Source: Alphaproteobacteria bacterium (GTDB lineage Bacteria; Pseudomonadota; Alphaproteobacteria; Holosporales; Holosporaceae). From it: a stretch of DNA of 10,658 nt. The position numbers and the translations under genes are program-made. Positions 1-5,132 of the stretch are shown here, in pieces (position 1 is the stretch's first letter; each line of letters starts with the position of its first letter). The DNA lies in the NCBI GenBank assembly GCA_016870135.1, contig VGCF01000028.1, forward strand, positions 1-10,658. The letters are read 5' to 3'. Below the pieces are notes generated by a model. The model searched no databases. It was not told the origin of the DNA and saw nothing but the letters and a program-made list of their open reading frames with translations.

Positions 1-1
1 C

Positions 2-355
2 TATGTTACAGCCATTGTGCGGGCGCGATTATTGCATCTGGACCCCACGCTCAGCGAGGCTGCACTGGATTTGGGGGCTCGGCCTGCAAAAGTATTCTTT
101 TTGATTCAATTGCCCATCATTATTCCATCCATCATTGCCAGTTGGTTGATTGCGTACATCATTTCTTTTGATGATTTAATTCTAGCCAGCTTTACCTCTG
201 GTCCCGGCATTACCACTTTACCCCTGATGATTTTTTCCAAAATCAAGGTGGGATACACCCCAGAAATCAATGCGCTGGCCACGTGCATTACAGGTATTAT
301 CAGCTTGGTGATTATGACAGCCGGTTACACCCTTTACAAAAAAGAATCCCAATGA
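2..355 (+). CDS. potI: Spermidine/putrescine-type ABC transporter permease, PotI/PotC-like (5' end missing)
   Basis: This is the C-terminal 117 residues of an inner-membrane permease of the binding-protein-dependent ABC importer family; the frame is open to the left edge. Visible residues 19-38 (EAALDLGARPAKVFFLIQLP) are the EAA loop that docks on the ATPase subunit, with the conserved EAA, G and LP positions. Hydrophobic segments follow at about 39-60 and 93-111. The stretch ISFDDLILASFTSGPGITTLP closely resembles E. coli PotI (SLDDLVIASFVSGPGATTLP), including the later PEINALAT. PotI pairs with another permease, the ATPase and a periplasmic binding protein to import putrescine or spermidine. 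Those genes would lie upstream, outside the window. The TGA stop overlaps the mipZ ATG as ATGA, so the two are probably co-transcribed and translationally coupled. PotC and YdcV are close relatives, so the exact substrate is uncertain. Confidence 0.87.
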   Translation, partial: YVTAIVRARLLHLDPTLSEAALDLGARPAKVFFLIQLPIIIPSIIASWLIAYIISFDDLILASFTSGPGITTLPLMIFSKIKVGYTPEINALATCITGIISLVIMTAGYTLYKKESQ

Positions 356-1179
356 TTATTGTTTTCGGAAATACCAAGGGGGGTACGGGAAAATCCACGC
401 TTGCCGTCCATATCACGGTGGATTTGCTGTACAGAGAAAAACGTGTGATCTGTATGGATTGCGATTGTGATCAAGGCACCCTATCCCGGTATTGGGAAAA
501 TCGAATGGAATTTCAAAAACGCAATGAACGAACGATTCCTATGCCTTTGCATACCAAGCGCTTTTCTCCGCGTCATGACACCCCAGAAGCCATGACAGAG
601 CATCTGCGCCTGTTAAAAGATCAGCGCGACACGTGGGACGTCCTTATTATTGATACGGCGGGTTACGATTCTGTCCTGTCCCGATATGCCCACTCGTTGG
701 CCGATATTTTAATCACCCCCATGAATGACAGCGCCATCGATTTGGATTTATTGGTCAATGTCAAAGAAACGGCCAAACCTGGTCAATTGCCGCTTAGCCA
801 TTATGCCCATTTGGTCTGGGAGCAGCGTATGCGCAAGGTCGTGGAGGAGTCTGGCACCCTGGAATGGATTATCGTACGCAATCGCATGCACAGCCTCAGT
901 TCTCGTAACCAAGTCCAATTGGATAAAATTTTAAACGCCCTGTCCCAACGCATTGGTTTTCAAATGGCCCACAGTGTGGGGGAACGGGTGATCTTTCGCG
1001 AATTGTTTGCCTATGGCTTAACGGTGATGGATCAACGCAATAATCAAGGCAAATCCAATCCAGGGTATCAAGAAATCAGTAAAATCACGGATCAAATTTT
1101 GTCATTTCAAGACAAGATTTATGCCAACCAGCAGCGCAGCAGCCGTCACAACCAAACCACATCGGCATCCATCCCGTAA
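352..1179 (+). CDS. mipZ: MipZ, ParA/MinD-type ATPase positioning the division plane
   Basis: The product is a 275-residue P-loop ATPase of the ParA/MinD superfamily. In Caulobacter MipZ forms gradients from the ParB-bound poles and blocks FtsZ assembly away from midcell. The deviant Walker A motif is at residues 6-16 (GNTKGGTGKST, signature Lys9 and P-loop Lys14). A MDCDCDQ segment lies at 35-41 and a Walker B LIIDTAG at 98-104. Family-specific stretches match MipZ: TPMNDSAIDLDLL (122-134), HLVWEQR (153-159), EWIIVRNR (171-178), LNALSQRIGF (195-204) and ERVIFRELFAYGLTVMD (211-227). Length is normal for the family. I chose the ATG at 352, not the in-frame ATG at 283, because the latter lies inside the permease gene and 352 places the P-loop at the usual distance from the N-terminus. 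The last 15 residues are a polar, low-complexity tail ending in a repeat that spans the stop codon. Confidence 0.93.
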   Translation: MIIVFGNTKGGTGKSTLAVHITVDLLYREKRVICMDCDCDQGTLSRYWENRMEFQKRNERTIPMPLHTKRFSPRHDTPEAMTEHLRLLKDQRDTWDVLIIDTAGYDSVLSRYAHSLADILITPMNDSAIDLDLLVNVKETAKPGQLPLSHYAHLVWEQRMRKVVEESGTLEWIIVRNRMHSLSSRNQVQLDKILNALSQRIGFQMAHSVGERVIFRELFAYGLTVMDQRNNQGKSNPGYQEISKITDQILSFQDKIYANQQRSSRHNQTTSASIP

Positions 1180-1205
1180 AGCAGGTTGGTATCCATCCCG
1201 TAAAG
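1167..1205. repeat. 15-bp direct repeat spanning the mipZ stop codon
   Basis: ATCCATCCCGTAAAG occurs exactly at 1167-1181 and again at 1191-1205, a period of 24 bp. The first copy contains the mipZ TAA (1177-1179). The second copy places another TAA (1201-1203) in the same reading frame, so the codons for SIP-stop are duplicated. The simplest origin is a short tandem duplication by replication slippage. No hairpin with a T-run is evident in the short gap to fzlA. Confidence 0.9.
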
Positions 1206-1253
1206 GTATCCCTAGATTTTTTGGCGATAAGACCTCACCCAGAGAGATTTGTG

Positions 1254-1925
1254 CTAAAAATCCAACAATGAATAGTGGGGAACAGGCGCCAATCCGGGAA
1301 AGGTTTGCATTAAAAAGCTTCGAAAAGCGGGTCTGGATTTGATTTTCAAATACCATTCTTGGGCTATAGGAAAATCATCCCATACTATTTCCCCTAAATA
1401 ATCGATGCACGATACATGCGATGCCACCGTAATATCCGCCCATGAAAACGTACTGCCCGCAATATAGGAATACCGATCGGCCAATGTACTGATATACACC
1501 ATATGTTTACGCAACATGGATCGGCCTGTTTTTAAAACGCTGGTATCGGGACCGGATTGGGCAATGGCTCGTTTTAATGCACGCTCGTAAAACAAAGTCA
1601 TATACACATCGTGATAAAAAATACGATCAAACCACGACATAATTTTGCGTGCTTCCAGACGATCAAAGGATTCGACCCCCATTAATTGAGGGGTGGCATA
1701 CACATCTTCGATGTATTCACAGGCGGTGTAATCATTCCAACAAATCGACAGGCCATCTTGAAACACAGGCAGCTCTGCCGACGGGTTTAATTGGAGCAAA
1801 AGGGGTGATGGTTTCCAGGTGCGCTCCATCACTGGTGTAACGGGCACCCCTTTTTCCAACAGGCCAAAGGCAATTTTTCTGGAAAAGGGACAAAAAGGCA
1901 TTTGATACAACAGACGTTCTGACAT
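1254..1925 (-). CDS. fzlA: FzlA, FtsZ-associated glutathione S-transferase-like division protein
   Basis: The product is 223 residues with a two-domain GST fold: an N-terminal thioredoxin-like domain (about 1-78, with CPFS at 12-15) and an all-helical C-terminal domain. Several features fit FzlA, a GST homologue of Caulobacter and other alphaproteobacteria that binds FtsZ filaments and couples them to activation of septal wall synthesis. These are the LNPSAELPVFQDG strand-turn (46-58), CEYIEDVYATPQLMG (69-83), the SWFDRIFYHDV segment (97-107), IKSRPAFRSFL (195-205), and above all the terminal PGLAPVPHYSLLDF (210-223). The conserved C-terminal tail in particular separates it from SspA or catalytic GSTs; catalysis with glutathione is not implied. 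I used the ATG at 1925, preceded by AGAGG about 10 nt upstream and followed directly by the first GST strand. The longer open frame to 2099 adds 58 unrelated residues. The gene converges on mipZ and diverges from murA. Confidence 0.83.
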   Translation of the reverse strand: MSERLLYQMPFCPFSRKIAFGLLEKGVPVTPVMERTWKPSPLLLQLNPSAELPVFQDGLSICWNDYTACEYIEDVYATPQLMGVESFDRLEARKIMSWFDRIFYHDVYMTLFYERALKRAIAQSGPDTSVLKTGRSMLRKHMVYISTLADRYSYIAGSTFSWADITVASHVSCIDYLGEIVWDDFPIAQEWYLKIKSRPAFRSFLMQTFPGLAPVPHYSLLDF

Positions 1926-1927
1926 GC

Positions 1928-1984
1928 TGATCCAGCCTCTGGTATACTTTATGTTTATTTTGCCTGTACTGTGCGTCTGGATCA
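1928..1984 (-). promoter_or_regulatory. 8-bp inverted repeat in the fzlA leader
   Basis: TGATCCAG at 1928-1935 and its exact reverse complement CTGGATCA at 1977-1984 flank a 41-nt loop. On the minus strand the inner arm ends 2 nt before the fzlA ATG. The AGAGG ribosome-binding candidate lies just inside the loop, so pairing could hide the start region. It could also be an operator or a chance palindrome. There is no direct evidence of function. Confidence 0.3.
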
Positions 1985-2061
1985 ACACCCTGTAGGTACT
2001 TATTTTGCCCTGTGATCTGTGACAAAAAACCCTTAGCAGAACACTGTCTCTTTTTTTGATT

Positions 2062-2090
2062 TTGATCATTAAAAAAAACCGCAATACATT
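2062..2090 (+). promoter_or_regulatory. Candidate sigma70 promoter for murA
   Basis: A TTGATC (-35, 2062-2067) is separated by 17 bp of A-rich DNA from TACATT (-10, 2085-2090). Each box matches 4 of 6 consensus bases. It would give a leader of roughly 130 nt before the murA ATG. The spacer is AT-rich, so a match this weak could be chance. Confidence 0.25.
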
Positions 2091-2225
2091 CAAAAACAAA
2101 AAGCCATCTATTTATAACAGTTTTCAACAAGATCTATTCTTACAAATAAACGACCCCGCTTGTTTACAAAAGAAGGGTAAATATGTCAGTATGGGGATAT
2201 TGAAAAAAATCAATGCGTAGGATTC

Positions 2226-3539
2226 ATGGAAAGTATTAAAATCTTGGGTGGACAGTCATTAAAAGGCAGCATCCCCATCAGTGGTGCTAAAAATGCGGCT
2301 CTCCCCCTAATGGTTTTAGGGCTTCTTACGGACGAACCGTTGGTACTAGAAGGCATTCCAAACGTCACCGATACTCACAGCATGCGCCATATTTTAGAGG
2401 GCATTGGAACATCGGTACAGCATTTCTCTAAACGTTTTGTGCTGCAAACCCATCACACCACATCGCTGCAAGCCTCTTATGACGATGTGCGTAAAATGCG
2501 TGCCTCTTTTTTGGTATTGGGGGCCATGTTGGGGCGTTTTGGTTTGGGGCAAGTATCTTTACCCGGTGGATGCGTCATAGGTGTGCGCCCCATTAATTAC
2601 CACCTAGAAGGATTTAAGGCTCTGGGGGCCCTGATTGATACGTCCAATGGGGATATTATTGCCAAGGCTCCCAGTGGCCGTTTGCCGGGGGGGCATTATA
2701 CTTTTCCAAAGCCCACCGTAACAGGCAGTCAGAACGTTATCTTTGCTGCTGTTTTGGCCAAAGGAGAAAGCCGTTTAGACAATGTGGCCATCGAGCCAGA
2801 AATTACAGATGTGATCACCTGTTTACAAAAAATGGGGGCAAAAATAGAGGGCAAAGGGACGTCTACGCTGCATATCCAAGGGGTGGATGCTTTATCCGGA
2901 ACCCAGCATGCTGTGCTGCCTGATCGCATTGAAATGGGGACGTATATGGTGGCGGCTGCCTTAACCCGTGGTGACTTGATCATCGAGGGCGGGGACCTGG
3001 CACTGCTGCCCCACGTGGTAGAGTGCTTAGAGCAGTCTGGATCCACCATTACCGAATTAGGCCATAACCGCATTCGCATCCAAGGCCATGATCGCCCCCA
3101 GCCCTTTCATTTATCCACTGCACCGTACCCCGGATTTCCCACGGATTTACAGGCTCAATTTATGACATTGGCGGCACTGGCCGATGGAGAGTCCACCATC
3201 GTGGAAAACATTTGGGAAAATCGATTTATGCATGTGGCAGAATTGGCACGCATGGGTGCATCCATTACATTGGATCACCATTGCGCCACGATTCAGGGAA
3301 AACCCCATTTAACGGGCGCCCACGTGATGGCCACGGATTTACGAGCCTCTGTTGGATTAGTGTTGGCGGCTCTTGTTGCCCACGGGGAAACCACCATTCA
3401 TCGCATTTATCATCTGGACAGAGGATACGAGGTGCTGGAGCGTAAGCTGCAAAATTGTGGAGCCATCATTCACCGTATCGGATCCCAAGAAGAATTCATG
3501 ACCGATCAGCACGACGGGGTGTCTGCTGTGGCGTCATAA
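2226..3539 (+). CDS. murA: UDP-N-acetylglucosamine 1-carboxyvinyltransferase MurA
   Basis: The cytoplasmic enzyme transfers enolpyruvate from PEP to UDP-GlcNAc, the first committed step of peptidoglycan synthesis, and is the target of fosfomycin. The 437 residues form the two-lobed EPT/RTPC fold. ISGAKNAALPL (18-28) carries the Lys22-Asn23 substrate-binding pair. SLPGGCVIGVRP (111-122) contains the catalytic Cys116 (E. coli Cys115) and Arg121. PGFPTDLQAQF (302-312) holds the catalytic acid Asp307. Later come TDLRASVGLVLAAL (370-383) and the HLDRGYE motif (396-402) with Arg399. Because Cys116 is present and not Asp, the enzyme should be fosfomycin-sensitive unless protected otherwise. It is about 18 residues longer than E. 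coli MurA, mostly in a polar C-terminal tail. The ATG at 2226 directly begins the ESIKILGGQ first strand. It stands alone, in the opposite orientation to fzlA, and a cell that keeps MurA very probably makes peptidoglycan. Confidence 0.98.
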   Translation: MESIKILGGQSLKGSIPISGAKNAALPLMVLGLLTDEPLVLEGIPNVTDTHSMRHILEGIGTSVQHFSKRFVLQTHHTTSLQASYDDVRKMRASFLVLGAMLGRFGLGQVSLPGGCVIGVRPINYHLEGFKALGALIDTSNGDIIAKAPSGRLPGGHYTFPKPTVTGSQNVIFAAVLAKGESRLDNVAIEPEITDVITCLQKMGAKIEGKGTSTLHIQGVDALSGTQHAVLPDRIEMGTYMVAAALTRGDLIIEGGDLALLPHVVECLEQSGSTITELGHNRIRIQGHDRPQPFHLSTAPYPGFPTDLQAQFMTLAALADGESTIVENIWENRFMHVAELARMGASITLDHHCATIQGKPHLTGAHVMATDLRASVGLVLAALVAHGETTIHRIYHLDRGYEVLERKLQNCGAIIHRIGSQEEFMTDQHDGVSAVAS

Positions 3540-3568
3540 GACACGCATTGTGAGCTTCGTCATAAGAC
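3532..3568. repeat. 11-bp direct repeat spanning the murA stop codon
   Basis: CGTCATAAGAC is found exactly at 3532-3542 and 3558-3568, a period of 26 bp. The first copy contains the murA TAA (3537-3539). The second TAA (3563-3565) is not in the murA frame. This resembles the stop-spanning repeats of mipZ and nrdA in the same window. Confidence 0.8.
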
Positions 3569-3712
3569 CTGTGCCATGGGCCTCTTTCCTGATAAAAATC
3601 GGCTGGTTTGTCACACAACAGGGGATGAGGGCCAAAGCCCGTAACGCGGTGCATCATGGTTTTTTGACGTGTTTTGGGATATTATTTTTGAAAAAAGATA
3701 TCAAACAGAGCG

Positions 3713-4678
3713 ATGAGACCCCAACGCAACGCCCCACCCCTGTTTCCTTTGCCCATAACACACCTCTTTTCTCTGGTCCAAAAACCATACAGCGCCCTTG
3801 TGCTGGGGGTAACGATTGTGACGGGGTGCATGGCATCAACAGACAACAGCACACCCTCCTCTTCTTCTGGTTCTGTTGCACACACGTCCACCGAGTCTGA
3901 TTCTAAACAATCAGCTGGACCATCAAAATCAAATCACAAGGCCATCCAGCATTTGGTTTCGACCTATATCAACAATCGCGTAGAATCTGTGCCCTATTGC
4001 CTGGTCTATGGCAACCCAAAAACAGCACGGGTGGTTTTGATCATGTGGACAGCGTTAACGTGTCCTTTGTGCAGCCGATTGCATCAAGGCCCCCTGTTGT
4101 CGTTAAAAAAACGGGCAAACGAAAAAAGAGACTTTGCCCTTATTTTAAGAGATTACCCCACAGACCCCATCAGCCTTCAGGGTTCAGCAATGGTCTGGTC
4201 TTTGGGAAAAAAACCTGTACCTGACATCATGCATCGTCTGTATGTGACCCACGATTGGATGAATCCGTTAAACAAAGCATTGGATGCATTGGAAATTTTA
4301 ACCTTAAACAGTGCGACGTCGCCTGCAGAACGTGGAAAAATTCAATCGGCAAAAAAGAATGAAACGCTTCACAAGACTGTCTTTTACAGTCGATCCGCTG
4401 ATCAAGAAGCCCTGGGTTTGACCCAAGTGCCATGGGCGATTTTTTTGAAAAAGAAGGAAAAATATGTCTCTTCTGACCTTAGGAACATCCAACAAAAACC
4501 CCCATCCACCCAAGAAAAATTATCCCAAAATTCTTCGAATATCCAAACTTCTCGGTCACAGACAGAAAACAGTGGTGCGGAACAGACAGGATCTGATGCG
4601 GATTGGACAATGCATGTTTTGGGGACACCAAATATGGATATAGACAAAATCGTTTCAAACCATTTGACAAAGAATTAA
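3713..4678 (+). CDS. Lipoprotein with DsbA-like thioredoxin fold and a low-complexity insert
   Basis: The 321-residue precursor starts with a long polar leader, a hydrophobic stretch (about 27-37) and a lipobox VTGC (36-39). Lipid attachment at Cys39 is therefore predicted, with the protein anchored on the periplasmic side. A Ser/Thr-rich linker (about 41-75) follows. The thioredoxin-like part begins near 80: a strand RVVLIMWTAL (106-115) runs into CPLC (117-120), a CxxC redox motif at the start of a helix. FALILRDYP (141-149) fits the next strand, and QVPWAIFL (238-245) carries the cis-proline Pro240. This order fits the DsbA/Thioredoxin_4 group, which makes or isomerises disulfides in exported proteins. 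Between the post-cis-Pro strand and the last strand and helix (WTMHVLGTP...IVSNHL) lies an insert of about 45 residues rich in Ser, Gln, Asn and Thr (254-297), unusual for this fold. The start is the ATG after ACAGAGCG; a shorter start is possible. The substrate and the redox partner are unknown. Confidence 0.72.
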   Translation: MRPQRNAPPLFPLPITHLFSLVQKPYSALVLGVTIVTGCMASTDNSTPSSSSGSVAHTSTESDSKQSAGPSKSNHKAIQHLVSTYINNRVESVPYCLVYGNPKTARVVLIMWTALTCPLCSRLHQGPLLSLKKRANEKRDFALILRDYPTDPISLQGSAMVWSLGKKPVPDIMHRLYVTHDWMNPLNKALDALEILTLNSATSPAERGKIQSAKKNETLHKTVFYSRSADQEALGLTQVPWAIFLKKKEKYVSSDLRNIQQKPPSTQEKLSQNSSNIQTSRSQTENSGAEQTGSDADWTMHVLGTPNMDIDKIVSNHLTKN

Positions 4679-4715
4679 TCGGTTTTTGGTTTCTGGGGTG
4701 ATGCGGGGGGTGCCC

Positions 4716-4747
4716 GGATGAATGGATCTTTATTTTCCATTCATTCC
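4716..4747. repeat. Inverted repeat (9-bp stem) downstream of the lipoprotein gene
   Basis: ATGAATGGA (4718-4726) and TCCATTCAT (4736-4744) pair perfectly around a 9-nt AT-rich loop. A one-base bulge would allow two more G-C pairs (4716-4717 with 4746-4747). It lies about 40 nt past the lipoprotein stop codon and may be an mRNA 3' end structure, but no T-run follows on the plus strand, so it is not a classical intrinsic terminator. Confidence 0.45.
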
Positions 4748-4860
4748 AAAGTTTGCCCGTCACCTTGTACCATAGCTGTTTGGGATCATCACGTTCTGAA
4801 ACACCCGCTGACAAGAGGTATAAACCCAGCAGAGGTGTGTTGAATCAATCGGCCCCCTTC

Positions 4861-4884
4861 CCCCATTCAATGCCACCAATGGGG
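4861..4884. repeat. 7-bp inverted repeat in the intergenic spacer
   Basis: CCCCATT (4861-4867) and AATGGGG (4878-4884) pair exactly around a 10-nt loop. Neither side carries a T-run. It could be part of a larger RNA or DNA structure with its neighbours, or a chance palindrome in C-rich DNA. Confidence 0.35.
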
Positions 4885-4985
4885 AAATACGAGGTGTGTT
4901 TTCGCCAGCACACCCCACGATATCGAATGAGAAATCCCATCCTACCCATCCCACCCTTCGTTTCATTATTCTGCATCTTAAAGCG

Positions 4986-5031
4986 GGGCCTTTCCCTCTT
5001 GAAAAAGAGATTCAGGGAAAAGCACAGGCCC
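4986..5031. repeat. Long two-part inverted repeat, possible structured RNA or terminator
   Basis: An outer GGGCCT (4986-4991) pairs with AGGCCC (5026-5031). Next to it TTCCCT (4992-4997) pairs with AGGGAA (5014-5019), and CTCTT-GAAA-AAGAG (4996-5009) could form an alternative inner hairpin. On the minus strand the segment can also form a continuous 10-bp stem between GCTTTTCCCT and AGGGAAAGGC. This is the strongest secondary-structure signal in the spacer. It may end transcripts from either side or belong to a small RNA; no promoter was identified for one. Confidence 0.45.
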
Positions 5032-5096
5032 GTGACATAAAATTCACCTATTCCAAAACCACAGGGATGAACCGTTAGCATGATATGAACGCGTTT

Positions 5097-5120
5097 CCCC
5101 TCTTGCCAAAGCAAAAGGAG
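5097..5120 (-). terminator. Stem-loop just past the 672-residue protein gene
   Basis: Reading the minus strand, CTCCTTTTGC, loop TTTG, then GCAAGAGGGG form a 10-bp stem including two G-U pairs, beginning about 13 nt after the TAA of the gene ending at 5133. Position and shape suit a transcript end. The absence of a following U-tract makes efficient intrinsic termination doubtful. Confidence 0.4.
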
Positions 5121-5132
5121 CACGCTGATCCC

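Larger units (their letters stand above)
1926..2225. other. Divergent intergenic spacer between fzlA and murA
   Basis: This 300-bp AT-rich spacer should hold the promoters of both flanking genes. I see no gene in it. It contains an 8-bp inverted repeat next to the fzlA start (1928-1984) and a 10-bp direct repeat TTATTTTGCC (1955-1964 and 2000-2009, both followed by a TGT-containing stretch, period 45). It also contains poly-T and poly-A runs around 2050-2080 and a candidate sigma70 promoter toward murA. The murA start is preceded by only a weak Shine-Dalgarno-like TAGGA very close to the ATG. Confidence 0.6.
4679..5132. other. Structured intergenic spacer between two converging genes
   Basis: This 454-bp spacer lies between the lipoprotein gene (+) and the 672-residue protein gene (-). 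I see no convincing gene. It holds four inverted repeats, each listed separately, and a 10-bp direct repeat GAGGTGTGTT (4832-4841 and 4891-4900). On the minus strand one reading frame starts with GTG at 5123 and is open to a TGA at 4845-4847. It then continues in the same frame through residues such as SERDDPKQLWYKVTGKLW, so a decayed gene is possible, but I do not recognise it. No tRNA-like cloverleaf was seen. Confidence 0.5.

Noticed and set aside
283..351. N-terminal extension of mipZ to an in-frame ATG at 283
   Set aside because: The extension lies inside the permease gene in another frame. The ATG at 352 gives the normal MipZ N-terminus immediately before the P-loop.
1121..1342. Plus-strand frame of 73 codons after mipZ
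   Set aside because: It overlaps the 3' ends of both mipZ and fzlA, and its repeated KAGWYPSRKG-like peptide is a by-product of the 15-bp direct repeat.
1926..2099. 58-residue N-terminal extension of fzlA
   Set aside because: The extra residues do not resemble a GST domain or signal peptide and cover the likely regulatory spacer; the ATG at 1925 begins the first GST strand.
3550..3900. Open frame of 116 codons on the plus strand after murA
   Set aside because: Most of its second half overlaps the lipoprotein gene in another frame, and its composition is not protein-like. The lipoprotein frame carries a lipobox and a CxxC motif.
4845..4847. TGA as a recoded tryptophan or selenocysteine codon in the spacer frame
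   Set aside because: TGA clearly ends the permease gene in the same window, no adjacent selenocysteine-type hairpin was identified, and the flanking frame is not a recognised protein.
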